Shown: positions 1 through 12,170 of the stretch, piece by piece | Numbering within the stretch: position 1 is the first letter of the stretch | Layout of the letters: the number at the start of each line of letters is the position of its first letter | NCBI RefSeq assembly: GCF_000283155.1 | Contig: NW_004454216.1 | Coordinates: forward strand, 10,415,529-10,479,528 | Length of the DNA: 64,000 nucleotides | Reading direction: 5' to 3' | DNA from: Ceratotherium simum simum | Lineage: Eukaryota > Chordata > Mammalia > Perissodactyla > Rhinocerotidae | Notes under the pieces: generated by a model | Told to the model about the DNA's origin: nothing | What the model saw: only the letters and a program-made list of their open reading frames with translations | The model's database searches: none | Program-made: the position numbers and the translations under genes

Positions 1-240
1 GCTGCTCCCGGCGGCCGTGAAGCTGGCGGCTTGTGAAGGCGGCGTTTTTCCTCTCCGGACGGGAGTCTCTGCCTCTTCTACCCCAGTTAGGATTGTCCGT
101 TGTTGCAGGAGTTCCTCTTATCCAGTTTTCAGTTCTGTCTCGGGGGTAATTTTTCCACGAGTAGTTTTAAATTGGCTGTGTCCACGGGAGGAGGTGAGTT
201 CAGAGTCTGCCTACTCCTCTATCTTGACTCCGCCCCTGCC
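1..240 (-). mobile_element. L1 LINE, 5' end of the 5'UTR (continues left of window)
   Basis: Read on the minus strand, the segment starts near 238 with GGGGCGGAGTCAAGATAGAG, which matches the usual L1 start including the YY1-type CAAGATGG site (here CAAGATAG, about 219-231). It then runs through the GC-rich 5'UTR to the GGCCGCCGGGAGCAGC stretch at position 1. The rest of the element lies outside the window, so the 3' end and target duplication cannot be seen. On the plus strand the same bases look like a GC-rich first exon with a GTGAGT donor near 193, but the L1 reading explains the whole block. Confidence 0.75.
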
Positions 241-2150
241 CTGGCTATTGAGTTAAAGATTTTAAGGTTGTCTAAAATGATTAAGAATAAAAGCACAATT
301 TTGAAAGCTTTAAGGATTGTTAATCTCCACAGGAAGAATGTGAGATGAAGCAGGGTTAGGAATGTCATTCTGAGAGAATATTTTATAATAAAGTCTTCAG
401 TTCCGCTGACTTTATTATGTGATTTATTTTTTATGAAAGCATAGATTTTTAAATGTTTTATTATCGTTAATATTTGGTATACCATCAATAATGTATTTTC
501 TAAAGGTTATTCTTGTTTTAGTCAGCATTATTTTAAGAGACTTGCTGAATCCTGAAATATTTTATTTCTATCTTTTATTCCAAACCATGGATTTGAGGCA
601 GGAATCTTTTAATATAATGAAATAGAACAGATTGAGTTTTCGTTAATAAATCTTCTGGGAACCTATTTTGCAATGAAAGCCATTCAATATACTACAGAAG
701 AATGGAATTAAGTGAGGGCAATGAGTTAAAACCACAAATAATTTCTTGTTTGTGGTAATTATTTTATAAAGAAAGATATTATTGAGGAACAATTTTGAAT
801 ACACTCATCACTGATATACTTTAGATTCTTATGGACCTATGATTTAAAATATTGATTCTAAACACCTTCTATATGGTGTTCTCAATTATTTGGAGAGGGA
901 AAAATAAGGCATAATGAAGTAAGTTTATCAGCTAAAGATTTTTCATTGATCAGTGATTAAGCCAAATTTAGCTGCCCCGTTCCCACTCCAGGAGGCTCTT
1001 GACATATGACATGAACATTTCTGTTTCAATCTTGCCTGATAATAATAATAGTGATTGTAATGGTGACTGTTCTAAGGAAAGGTTTAAAAGTATTTAATCC
1101 AGACAGATGGTCCCTAGATGCCTTTAACTATGGAGATTTCAAAACACATATACCTCCCTCTTGTATTTATCCTCAATTTATTCATCCTGCTGGTCTCTGT
1201 GGCATCCACAACTTTCTTTCCTTCCTCTTCTACTGAGTACAAGTGAGGTTCTCAAGTGGGGTGGAAAATAGACCCATGCAGTTTCCTCTCTCATCCTCTC
1301 CCAGCACTCATTCTGCTTGGATATTCCCTCTCTGCACTGAAGCCCCCTTTATTATTGAACTTTGTGCCAGCTATCCTAAGAAACAAATGACTTAAGTTTA
1401 TTGTATATTATTCATTGTAGTTCCTTGACTAGATTTGGCAGAATGTAACACAGAGAAATTTGTATGGAATTTGATGCCTGTAGCATCATCAAAAGCAAGT
1501 AATATTTGACAAGACAGTCCCATCACTGGTCTTTAAACCAGCCCTTTATCTGGAGTATTGAAAGAAAAGGAGCAGGTCCATCTCAGGGCCGGTGGTGCCA
1601 ACATAGAGAAAAGAACAGGAAGCAACAAATCTGTTCCCCAACTGGAGCACAAACAGGGAATACGTTATTAGCAGGATTCGAGTGGGATCTATCACTTCTG
1701 ATCAGAGAAAACAGCTGATTGGCCAAAAAAATCTCCTCTGATGTCTCAGTTTTGTTTTTTTTCTTTTGACTTCCTATTGTGGAAGATGCACATTTGGCTC
1801 TCTGACATACCTCTTCTTCTCCCCCATTCTCTCAATATAGTTGTTTAAAACAGTAATCAATGTATATATATGATTACAACTTATAACCAAGTAATGCCTG
1901 TGATTACATTTCTTTGCCTATGTGTCTCTCTATTTTCCCTAAATTAACAATTATTAACATTTTCATTTGCTATATCCAAGTCGTTCCACAGTCATATAAT
2001 TTTCAGCATGAACAAACTTTGTTGAATATATTCATTCTATTTGTTTCATAGAGACTTCTTTCCCAGAGAATTTTCTTTTCATGAACGAGTCAGGATCTTT
2101 GCTTTGTAGACAGCTGTCATACTAGGAATTCTCTTCCTGTTGTGTTTAAT
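241..2150. other. unassigned AT-rich non-coding DNA
   Basis: No coding exon, RNA gene or repeat family that I can name. The reading frames at 1051-1236 and 1506-1718 are short, with no splice or family support. The stretch from about 1740 to 2150 may belong to the same old repeat as the next feature, but I cannot place it. Confidence 0.5.
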
Positions 2151-3386
2151 ACACTTTACCGTAGATCCTATTTGTCCCTTTTTCTTGGTCTACATATTTG
2201 CCTTGGTAGAGCCCATTCTCTAGTAGCTTTCTGAGGAGGTGTGCAAGAGAAAGAAATGTTTTCAGTCCTTTCTACTCCTAAAATGTCATTATTATACTCT
2301 CTCATGTGTTGGTGGTTTGGCTAGTTATCAAATTCTAGTTAGAAAACTTTCAAGGTGTTTTTCTACTGCCCTCTAATATCTCAAATTGCTGTTGAGAAGT
2401 CTGATTCCATTATGATTCCTATTTCTTTTTATGTGCTTCTTTTTCTGCCTTGATGCTTTCAGAATCTTTATTTTATCCTATATATTCTGAAATTTCTATT
2501 GAAAATGTTTATTCATTGCGTTCTCTTTAAGACATCTCAAATGGAAACATCCATCTTACATTTCTGATAGATTTTCTCCTAATAACTTTGATAACTTTTC
2601 TTACTGTTTTCTCTCCTCCTGTAATGCCTATTTGTTAGATATTGGACCTACTGGACTGATCCACAATTTTCTTGTCTTTTCTTTATTGTTCATCTCCTTA
2701 TTTCCTATGAAATTCCTGTAATTGTACCTCTCAATCCTTTCACTGAATTTTATCTTTTAACTTTCATATTTTTAATTTCCAAAAGCTTTCATTGCTCCCT
2801 GATTGTTCCTTTCCTCTAACATCATATTTTCATTTCAAGGTTGAAATGCATTCTTTTATCTCACTTAGAATATGAGTTATGCTTCCTATACAGAGATTGT
2901 TTTCCTACGTTGTCTCTGTTTTCTTTACGTTTCCATTATACACTTATTGATCTCTAACTTACTCTTAGATGTTTTCCATAAATGTCTATTGATGCTTGGC
3001 TATATATTTACATTTAGGGGTGAGGCACTGAAAAGATGATTTGAAGATTTTTTAGTGGGCACAGCTCATCAGCTGCTAGGGTTCACCATAGGGTGGTCAG
3101 TCTGGCAGTGAGATACATTTTGTACTTGGGGTGATTCAAATTTTATTATGTTCTACTCTGGGACATTTTAGTTTCTCCAGAAAACAAAAATGCTCTCCTC
3201 TTTTGCCGGGGAGGTTATACTCTTGTTTTCTGGCTTTTTGGGTAATGGGAAGGGGATAAAGAAAAAAGGGTCCCTCTAATCGATATGCAGAGCTTCTCCA
3301 AAATTCTCTGTTTCGGATCAGGCTTTCCCAACTGCTGGTCCCTTTTCTTGCCATCTCCAAGTCTGGCTACATCTGGTTCAGCTGCT
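2150..3386 (-). mobile_element. old L1-like element, ORF1/5' region remnant
   Basis: The plus strand is T-rich and reads like the complement of an ancient L1 or HAL1 ORF1/5' region. Recognisable phrases include the tract around 2380-2480, the ATTGGACCTACTGGACTGAT phrase near 2640 and the GGTGAGGCACTGAAAAG phrase near 3018. All frames are broken. The element appears to continue for a short way after the SINE inserted at 3387-3635. The subfamily is not assigned, and a HAL1 or L1M 5' fragment are both possible. Confidence 0.45.
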
Positions 3387-3635
3387 GACTTTTTTATTTC
3401 GCTGAGGAAGACAGCCTCTGAGCCAACATCTATTGCCAATCCTCCTCCCTCTTTTTTCCCCCCAAAGCCCCAGTAGATAGCTGCATGTCGTAGTTGCACA
3501 TCCCTCCAGCCGCTGCATGTGGGACCGGCCCCAGCATGGCGGGAGAAGCAGTGTGTCTGTGCGCGCCCGGGATCTGAACCCGGGCCGCCAGCAGCGGAGC
3601 GCATGCACCCAACCGCCAAGCCACAGGGCCGGCCC
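3387..3635 (-). mobile_element. ERE-type tRNA-derived SINE
   Basis: The minus strand begins with GGGCCGGCCCTGTGGCTTGG (tRNA-like head, A-box region) and has GGTTCAGATCC as B box. The SINE body and a CAAAGCCCC-type segment follow, then one GAGGAAGAC-type 3' module. The insertion is flanked by TCAGCTGCT at 3378-3386 and 3636-3644, a 9-bp target-site duplication. The internal boxes are the Pol III promoter type of this family. Confidence 0.95.
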
Positions 3636-3644
3636 TCAGCTGCT

Positions 3645-4557
3645 TCCTTTGTGAGTTACCCGTCAGGTAGTCACAGGTTGGAATTGAGGTGCTGGGGGCA
3701 TGTGACCGTGACTTATGCAGATTTCCAACAAACATACCTAATTTTAGTGCACTGCCTTCCCTGATATAGAAGTCTCCAGTTACCAAGCTTTGCCATGGTG
3801 CTTTGGCAGATGATTAATGTCTCTCTGCTATCTCCTTCATTACACATCTAGATTTATTCTTCATTTCTTCTGCTAAATCAGGAGCCATTCTTTCTGCTTT
3901 CCCTCTTCACATGTTGTTCTTCATGGTTACAGGACCCTAAAGTTTAACTAAAGCTGGAATTTGAGGTTTTGTTTCTTATTCTTTGTGTGTGTGTGTTTGA
4001 GAGAGAGAGAGAGAAGAGGAGATTAATTTATGAGAGAAAAGGAAGAAACTTCTTTAGTTTGCCAACTTTGAGAATTTAGACATAGATTCTAATTAGCCTT
4101 GGGTCAGCCTCTTACCTAAACGTCAAATTCCCCCACGAGCAGCACAGAAAGCACAATCCGTGAGCACTATAGTCTCTCACAACAGAGTGTGAAGAGCTAA
4201 AAGGAAACCTAATCAGCAGTAATTTTCCTTAGAATTCAGCGCTGCCTTGGGTTTTTGTTCTTTCTCTTTCATTTCTGCCCATCTCTTTCTCTAAACATAA
4301 TAATTAAGGATTTTTGCTATGACTATAACTTGTCCAGCTTCCAAGTAAGAAGCAGTATATGGGATAGATATAGCTCATATTAGAGTAAAACACCTTGGTC
4401 TCCCTAGAAGAGCTGCAAAAGTATAGATTCAGCTTGAATCACTGCCACAGGAAGTATATTTTAATCAAAATATTTCGATTTAGATTGCTTAGTTTGTGCT
4501 TATGAAATGTGCTTTTTAAAAAATGCATTGAGATAATTTGTCCTTTTGAGATGAACC
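3645..4557. other. unassigned non-coding DNA
   Basis: The first part may be the tail of the L1-like element cut by the SINE. Apart from the TG/GA tract at 3984-4014, I see nothing I can name. Confidence 0.4.
3984..4014. repeat. (TG)n(GA)n compound microsatellite
   Basis: About seven TG units are followed directly by about eight GA units, ending in an AGAGGAGA purine run. Confidence 0.9.
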
Positions 4558-4785
4558 ACATAACACAGTGATTAAGAGCATGAGTTGTAAAGCTAGATTC
4601 CTGGTTTTGCATTTCTGCACATCTGTTTAACAGCTAAAGTAAGTATTTATCTTCCCTGTGCCTCAAGTTCATCTATAAAATGGGAATGTCACTGAAAACT
4701 ACCCTACAGAGATGTTATGAAAACTTGATTAGTTTCAACACATAAAACACTTAGAACAATATGCAATAAATATTAAAGATTCATT
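4558..4785 (+). mobile_element. MIR SINE (ancient)
   Basis: The order of motifs is that of MIR: ACACAGTGATTAAGAGCATG at the tRNA-like head, then TCCCTGTGCCTCAAG and ATCTATAAAATGGGAATG of the core. Next come the GATGTTATGAAAAC part and ACACTTAGAACAATATGCAA near the end. It is strongly diverged, as expected for this age class. Confidence 0.8.
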
Positions 4786-7439
4786 TGTACAGTAGAACCA
4801 ATATTGCTTTCTTAGTTAAGAATTTTGTCCATAACTTCTTCTAAAATTTGAAAGAGCTGTTGACTTTGGCTTCCTAGATTTATCTGAATAACTTAAGATC
4901 TTATAAAAAGATCTTAAACTTTTAAATATTTAGCATGATATTGCCACGAACAGCATAGCTACAAGTGAAATTATAATTAATGATTTTGGTTGAGTAGGAA
5001 TCAAGAAAACAATGTGCTCCTAGGATAATGTATATCCACCTTGAATTGTGGAAGAGGAGAGAGAAGAAGGGAGAGAGAAAAAGGAAAGGAGCTTAGGACA
5101 TCAGTCTGATAATGTCTACCACCAACTTAGGAAGATTGCTGCAGGATCTAGATGAAATTTTGCCGTCATAGCAGAGCAAGTGATGTTACTACATTACTGA
5201 GGAACTGGGTGCAGTTGGGGTGTGGAGGGAAATGGTAAATTGTTCACTATCTTATAAAAACATAATTAACTTTTTTCACCCTCTAAATTACAGAGTTCCA
5301 TGGCAAAGTCTCATTCCTACACAACTAATTGCTGCTCTGGCCACACGCATTCTCTGAATTTTTGTATTTCATCAGATGCCAATCAATTCACTCATTAGTC
5401 AAATCAGATGTTGATCCTCAAAACCCAGGTCAGATAAAAATTTACTTAAATTTTTTAACTGCTAAATTGACAAATAGAAAAGTGGCCAAATTCCACTGAG
5501 ATTAATAGTAAATATTTCACATGAGCATACAGGATCTTGGATCATTATTTTGCTTCTTGGAGACATTTTGTAGTTCTTATATAGATGCAGTTAATGTTGT
5601 TTTCTTTGAACGTAAAATTACTTTGTAGGTACCAGAATATCAACAAAATTTATAAGTAGCTGTTATTTCCTTTTTTAAATTTTTAACACATTTAAATGTA
5701 TGTAAACCAAAACAATTTTACCTTATGCTATTTTCCTAATGAAAATAGCTCCCTAGACTAAGGGAATAGTCAACATTTGATTTTGAAACAAAATGTTGTG
5801 TGTCCAAGTACACGATTTCTATGGAAATTATTATTATTTTTAACTTGAAATTTATAGAAAATAGAATTTAGGGCTGATCCTTCTGACAGAAGTCTTAGAT
5901 ATTAATTTCTCTAGCTAATAGTTTAAGAGAAAGAAAATGAGACTAACTGTTACTTACATTTCTCAAAAGGTAGACTCTTCTTAATGTTTTAATCGAGAAT
6001 GGCTAAACAGTTTGGAAAGAAATAACAGTAATCAATATTACCATTCGTAAAACATAATCTAAAAAATTAACATGCGTGCTGAAGGATTTTCCCCACAGGA
6101 AACTCTACAAGTGTTATTCAGTGATAGTACAGAAAATGTGATTTCTATAACCGATCCTGTGCTGGTAAATATTTAACCACTTGTTCTCCAGGGAAGCAGA
6201 AGCCCTGATTTGTAGTGCTTTACCACTATCTGTGGTGTAAATACTTTCACTACGGCTGACTTCAAGCTACTAATGTGATGTTTATCAGCTCACAAAATTC
6301 CTAAAATCTTTAACAATTGATTAGCTCCATCATACCACCGTACCCACTCTCTAGACTAAGATTATGTGCATTGCTGCTATTAATTTATGAGTTCTAGATC
6401 AAATTTCTATCAAGAAACCTTTGAAGGTACAAAACCTTAACATGTAATAAAGGTGTACTTTGACAAGGTCTCTTACATTTGTCCTCAAAAATTTACATTT
6501 TTATTTATATCATAATCTATTATAGAGGTGCAAGGTGTACTTTATTGTATATTTTACAGTTCATTACCCATCCCTTGAACTGAGTTGTTATACCAGGTGG
6601 TATAATTTTGCTAGTACTTCATTTCTCACGAGTGTGCTTCATTTTGATATTTAGCAATTATAAGCAAGACTGTGTATGCATGTGTGTGGAAGGCCCTCTG
6701 GATGATTCTGCTATTCACAGGTAATTACAATGAAGGGTTAGATTAAACATGAGTTAGGATTCCATCGATGTTTGCTCTTCTAAAAATGCCCATAAAATCA
6801 AACAATTTCAAGGCAATTCATAAACATTCTGAAATTGAGTCAACTCCAAAGTTACTCACAATAATATTTAAATCCACATTTCATTTAATAGATATCAAAC
6901 TGGCAAATTAGCTACAACATGATATGCCTCGGTCAAAGATGAGTCGAAATATTTAATTTAGTCAAAAATCACTAAGTCACTGTATTTTCATTGCAAATAA
7001 CATTTTTTCCCCAAGAATGTCTTTTTTGTTTAAATCAAAACACATTCTTTCCCCTTCTTACTCACTTTCCTTCTTATTCTACATTGTGTGGCATCTTTCT
7101 TTTTGATTTGCTTGTTGCTTTTATACCTATTTAATTCTCACACTGCTCAAGATTATCTCTTAAATATATTCTGCATCATTTCATATATTTTCCCTTTTAG
7201 GAGATCTCATAAATCTACTCTTTATATCCAAATTTTCTGAAATCATTACTCTAGATACAAAGCAACTGGAGTCCAAAATTTCCTTGTAATAGTTCCCAGA
7301 TCTTTGCCATTCTCTATCCATCTTTCAGTCTCTTAACATTTTTTGTTGAAGTTAATCACTATTTATTTTGAACACATATGATGCTTTACATAACTTTCCA
7401 TATCAAACTGTCCCAGTTTTATCAAATGGTGACAGCCTT
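4786..7439. other. unassigned AT-rich non-coding DNA
   Basis: No coding exon or RNA gene is supported. A purine-rich tract lies at about 5044-5095. The T-rich part from about 7020 may be a decayed LINE 3' region continuing into the L1 fragment that follows. I could not name a family with confidence. Confidence 0.4.
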
Positions 7440-9425
7440 ATTGTGATAGTTAAAATGCCAATTGACTTAAAAACTGTACTTGGAACAAATATTATCAAAT
7501 ATGATTTTTCTGTAACTATTTAGATGACATAGTTTTTGTCCTTTAACCATTTCATGAGCTGAATTACGTTAAAATGTTTTAATATGTTTTTAATATGAAA
7601 AAGCATTGTATTCCTAGAATAAGACAAAATTGTCCATGATGCATTATTTTTTTTATACATTGCCACATTCAAGTTTCTAATATTTCTCTTTGAAGGTGTT
7701 TGTGTAATTTGGAAATCTGTCTCCTATGAATGTCTAATAGAACTTTCTATAAATTCATCTAGGCTTGGTCTTTTCATTGTGAGAAAGTGATTGACTTGCA
7801 AACTACTGATTGACTATATAAAGAAAGACAGAGCTTTCTCTCTTGATTCAGTTTTAGTATGTTATATTATTCTGTAAAAGTGACATTTCCCACATTTTCA
7901 AACTGATTGGCATAATGGTTTTAATTTTTCTTATTTTTTATTCATTTATGTATCTATAGTCTTATTCCATTTTTCACTCCTACTGTTATTTGTTTATATC
8001 TTCTCTCTCTCTTTTTTTTTCAGTCTGATAAATTATGCCAGAGCTTGATTAATTTTATCAGTTTTCAAAAGAACAGATCTCTGTTGATCTTTCTAAAGTA
8101 GCTTCTACTTTTTTAATTTCATTAATATTAACTTATCTTTATTATTTCACTAACTATAATTTCATTTTGTTTGTTTTGGGTTTTTTTGCTGACTTTAGAC
8201 ATCAGACACTCATTGTTTAGCCTTTCTTCTTTTCTAATATAAAATATTTAATGCTGCAGAGTTGCCTTTAAGTAGGCAACTTTAGCTTTATACAACAAAT
8301 TTAGATATAATACTTTTTATCATTAATTATTAGCATTTAAAATTTTCCATTATGATTTATTTTTTTCACATATGAGCTATTAAGGTGATTTTGTTAAATT
8401 TTCTAATTGCGTGTTTTCTAATTTTCTGGGTTTTTTTAGTTATTTTGTTACTGATTTATAAGTTAACTGCATTGTAGTACAGAAAATACACTATGATATA
8501 AATTATTTGAATATCACTAAGATCTGCTTTATGGCCTTGTTTTGAAAAGAGTGTATGTTTGTTTATCATGGTATTATACATATACAGATTAGACAATTTT
8601 TGTTAGTTATGTTATTAACATAATAATCTAGATCCTTGCTGACTTTTCGTCTGCTTCATCTGTCAATTGCTGAGAGAAGTATATTGCAATCTCATACAGT
8701 TTTAGGGAATTTGTAGATTTCAATTTTCCCTTATATATCATAGAGATATGTTATCAGCTGCATGTGACTTTAGAATTTCTTCCTAGTAAGTGAAACCATT
8801 TTATCCATAAATAAAAAAACTCCATATTTCTATCAATTCTTTTTGACTTAAATTCTTTTCTAAGTTATGCTTTGTTTAAGTAATTTTTCTTTTGTTTACT
8901 TGCCGTCTTGTGCTTAGCATTGTCTTGGTATTTTTCTCTATCCTTTTATTTTCAAACTTTCTATACCTTAAATTTAGGTATACTTCTTATAAACTTCATA
9001 TTACTAAGTATTTTAATTTATTTGACAATCTTTAGTCTCCTAGTTGATGAGTTTGGATTTGTTTCTACAACGTTAATTTATGCTTTCTATTTTTTTCTAC
9101 TTTACGTCTATCTGCCCACCTATCATCCATCTATCTATCTATCATCTATCTATCTATCTATCTATTTATCTACCTATCTTTCAAATTCTTTCTTCTGGAA
9201 TTGTTTGGTTTTATTAAACTCTTCTTATTTTTTTATGTTTTTCTCATTCTGTTTTTTCCTCCTTACTTGCTTGGATAGTGTTTTCATCTTTTTACTTCTA
9301 TTATTGTAAGGGTTAAACTTAAAATTTTAACTTGATTATTTACTTACCCACATCTTAAGTTGACCAATATTTTTACTATCCAAAAATTTAAAAAACGTTA
9401 GGATCACCAACATCCCACCCCACTC
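7440..9425 (-). mobile_element. L1M fragment, ORF2 5' half (endonuclease side), decayed
   Basis: Read as the complement, the block follows L1 ORF2 from the region before the reverse transcriptase (about 7500-7800). It passes the TAGAACTTTCTATAAATTCA and CAGATCTCTGTTGATCTTTC stretches into the endonuclease region (8400-9300). No long frame survives. The frame at 8908-9309 on the plus strand is only the T-rich complement running through the CTAT microsatellite. Confidence 0.7.
9126..9180. repeat. (CTAT)n tetranucleotide microsatellite
   Basis: About a dozen CTAT/ATCT units with a few interruptions (CATC, TTAT, CTAC), inside the minus-strand L1 fragment. Confidence 0.95.
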
Positions 9426-9594
9426 TGTCTTCATAATATTGTAATGATGTTGACAGGTTTTGGTGTTAGGGTTATTCAGGACTCATAAAACTCCTCTATA
9501 TTCTGAGAGATTTGGTGAAAGATTGGTGATATTTCTTTCTTAAATATTTGATAGAATTCACCAGGACCTCATCATCTGGTCCTGGATTGTGTGT

Positions 9595-9644
9595 GGGGGG
9601 GGGCGGGGCATGGGGTTGAGGAGGAAGAAAGAGAGAGAGAGAGA
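9595..9644 (+). other. G-run with quadruplex pattern followed by GA-rich tract
   Basis: Nine G (9595-9603), four G (9605-9608) and four G (9612-9615) fit a four-stranded G-quadruplex pattern. A purine tract with (GA)n to about 9644 follows. This is unusual in a T-rich L1 context and probably arose by local expansion. Confidence 0.8.
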
Positions 9645-10269
9645 AATTTTTGTTATAATAGAGATAGAGATATTCAGATTTTTTGGTTTATATTGTGTCA
9701 GCTTTTTATTAGTTGTATTTTTTCAAGGAATTTGTTCATTTCATTTGAGTTATCAAATTTCTTTGCATAAATTTGTTGATAATGTATTTGTAGGCTCTAT
9801 ATTGATAATCCCTCTCTTATTTCTGATACTGATAATTTATGTTCTCTGCCTGTCTGTCTGGCTATCTAGTAGTTGTCATTTTTTGTTTTTTAACTTTCCA
9901 AAAATCAACTTTTGGCTTTGTTAATCTTCTCTATTGTTTGTCTGTTTTCTATTTCACTGGTTTCTCCTTTAATCTTCATTATTCCTTTTTTCTACTTATA
10001 TTTGATTTTCTTTGCTCTCATTTTTCTAGCTTCTTAAGATGCTACCATATGCCATGGATTTTAGGATTTTCTTCTTTGCTAATGGTAGCATTTAAAGCTA
10101 CCATTTCAATCCAAGCACAACTGTAGATGCATCCAACACGTTTGATATGTTGTATTTTCATTATTATTTATTTTTTCAAAATATTTTCAGATTTTCCCTA
10201 CTGATATGATTTGGTTGTCCCATATTTTGTGTCTTCCATTTGCAACCCCACAAATTTGTAATCATTCTT

Positions 10270-10527
10270 TTTTCTTTTTATATTCTTTTTTTTTTTTTTT
10301 TTTTTGTGAGGGCGATCAGCCCTGAGCTAACATCCGTGCTAATCCTCCTCTTTTTGCTGAGGAAGACTGGCCCTGGGCTAACATCTGTGCCCATCTTCCT
10401 CCACTTTATATGGGACGCCGCCACAGCATGGCCTGACAATCAGTGCCTCGGTGTGTGCCCGGGATCTGAACCCCGGGCTGCCAGTAGCGGAGCACGCGCA
10501 CTTAACCGCTAAGCCACCAGGCGGCCC
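10270..10527 (-). mobile_element. ERE-type tRNA-derived SINE
   Basis: The poly-T at the left is the A-tail of a minus-strand copy. Two TGAG/AGCTAACATC modules, the CCACAGCATGGCCTGACAA body and a tRNA-like head ending in GGGCCGCCTGG follow. The flanks TGTAATCATTCTT at 10257-10269 and 10528-10540 form a perfect 13-bp target-site duplication. Confidence 0.97.
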
Positions 10528-10800
10528 TGTAATCATTCTTATTGTTTAGATTAATACACATTTTTTTGGTTGTTGTTGTTTACCGTATCTTCTCATCACT
10601 CAAATCTAACTTCTGCCATCATTTTTCTTCTTATTGAACTCCATTTTCTAGTTGTTCCTGTCTGTTGAGAATGATGTCTCTCAATTTTTCTTTTTGTAAA
10701 AAGTCCATATTTTGCCATTATTCTTGAAAGACAGTTACACTAGGTATACAGTTCTATGTTGTCAGTCGTTCTTTCATTGTTTTGAGGATACCAAGAAAAC

Positions 10801-11334
10801 GAGACATTACAAAGGGATAATAGAAAAATGGGAGATGAGGCAGTGTGCTCAATATATAAAATATACCTGCATATGTCAGAGTTAGTCCGATATCTATTTT
10901 GCTCACATGATCATTTTTTATACTATAATTTATTGGAGCTTAGGCTTCAGATTTGTTATTTTTGTTTTGCATTGGCCAACCGACCAATTATTTTGACTGT
11001 AACATCTTAGAATTCAAAGGTAAAATGTTATAGGTAACATAAAACATGCATTATATTTTTAAAGAGCTGATGACATGTAAAATTCATAACTGCTATTTTT
11101 TACTAATCAAAAAAATGACATAAGCTTTTTATCCAAAGTAATGCTTATTAGGGATGGAACTTCAATGCTAAGTGGGACTTGTAAACAATAGTTCAGATGC
11201 TTCCATATTTTAGTGGGCTGATGTATGATCTGAGAAAATTCCTATTCTTTACATCGGTGTAATATTAGCAGTAGTATAAGGTATTGTAATATGAATTTTC
11301 TTTATCATTTGGAAAATATTCAATTCTGCTACAG
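10801..11334. other. unassigned non-coding DNA
   Basis: No feature recognised. The frame at 10828-11010 has no family or splice support. Confidence 0.4.
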
Positions 11335-11339
11335 AGGAC

Positions 11340-11640
11340 AAAAAAAAAAGCAAATAGCATGAATGTAACTCATAAAAAGTGATAAGCCAAGATAATAAGT
11401 AAACAGATAGATTATGAGACATAAGCCAAACTCACAGGATATATTAAATATAGATAATGAATAAACAAGTAGCATGTGAGGTACAGACAAAATCCATAAG
11501 CTGAGCTAAACATAAATAGTAAATAATTAATAATCTATAAGACATGCTAAAGATAGAAAGAATAATTGTAATGTATGCTGTAATAAACAAAAGTGTCACA
11601 TAAAGATGAAAAAGGATGGATAGATCGTATATTGATAATG
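11340..11640 (+). repeat. A-rich block with imperfect internal repeats
   Basis: Similar phrases recur: ATAAGCCAAG, ACATAAGCCAAAC and CATAAGCTGAGC, and AGTAAACAGATAG beside AGTAAATAATTAAT. They suggest degenerate tandem units of roughly 50-110 bp. The block lies just upstream of the candidate LTR and could be its repeated U3 part. Confidence 0.4.
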
Positions 11641-12170
11641 CATCTTATGGGTTAAAAGCTATCTCATCCCTACATTCATCACTCCCTGGTGACACCTAGT
11701 ATAGTTCCATTATGGCCCCAGATATGCTCTACCTAAGAAAAGCAGATAACACCCATGGCTATTCAGCAGACTAATTGGCAAGCTACCTGCCTCTGCATCT
11801 CTCTCACAGAGCAATGTGTGTCATTAGTCCTGGCATCTTTTGTCTATGAACCCTTTGCATATACTTCATCTCTGGTTCTCAAAATCATACCATGAGTAAG
11901 GAAGCGCATGATGGCCGAAAAAAAGAGAGACAGGACGTTTGAACATTATAAAACCCAGGATTCACGTAGGAGGTCCTTTCTTTCACATACAACCTACTCT
12001 AACTGTGGTAGCTGTCCCATCTCTCTCTTTTGCTTCTTGCTTTAGTTTTAATATATTTAATAAACTGTGATTTGGTCTGTAATAAACTATGACTTGCTGT
12101 TCTGTGACCTCTGAGGTAGTTTGCCTATTAATGTGCTCAGAGGCTATCGTTGCATCAGATAATGTCCTAT
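11641..12170 (+). mobile_element. candidate solitary retroviral LTR
   Basis: The block carries signals in LTR order: a TATAAAA box at 11947-11953, a pyrimidine-rich R/U5-like stretch, and AATAAA poly(A) signals at 12059-12064 and 12081-12086. A TGTTCTGTGACCTC-type segment follows. No internal retroviral sequence is attached, so a solo LTR is the likeliest form. Exact ends and target duplication were not found, and the family is not assigned. Confidence 0.45.

Larger units (their letters stand above)
9430..10800 (-). mobile_element. second L1M fragment, ORF2 to ORF1-side region
   Basis: At about 9440 the L1 consensus jumps back: GTTTTGGTGTTAGGG and GATAGAATTCACCAGGACCT belong to the middle of ORF2, which the previous fragment had already passed. 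The block then runs through the AACTTTCCAAAAATCAACTT and TTTAATCTTCATTATTCC phrases and into the 5' direction. An ERE inserted at 10270-10527 interrupts it, and it resumes at 10541 up to about 10800 with TTCTTGAAAGACAGTT-type 5' sequence. A separate insertion or a duplication would both explain the overlap. Confidence 0.7.

Noticed and set aside
1..256. First exon or CpG-island promoter with splice donor near 193
   Set aside because: The minus strand reads as an L1 5'UTR along the whole block, including the family start motif.
3519..3786. Open frames and GC-rich block near 3.5 kb
   Set aside because: The GC comes from the tRNA-like head of an ERE SINE, and the frames run through it and its flank.
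9126..9180. CRISPR-like array
   Set aside because: Tetranucleotide units without spacers, in a mammalian nuclear sequence.
8908..9309. 133-codon open frame on the plus strand
   Set aside because: It is the T-rich complement of an L1 fragment running through a CTAT microsatellite, giving a repetitive hydrophobic translation.
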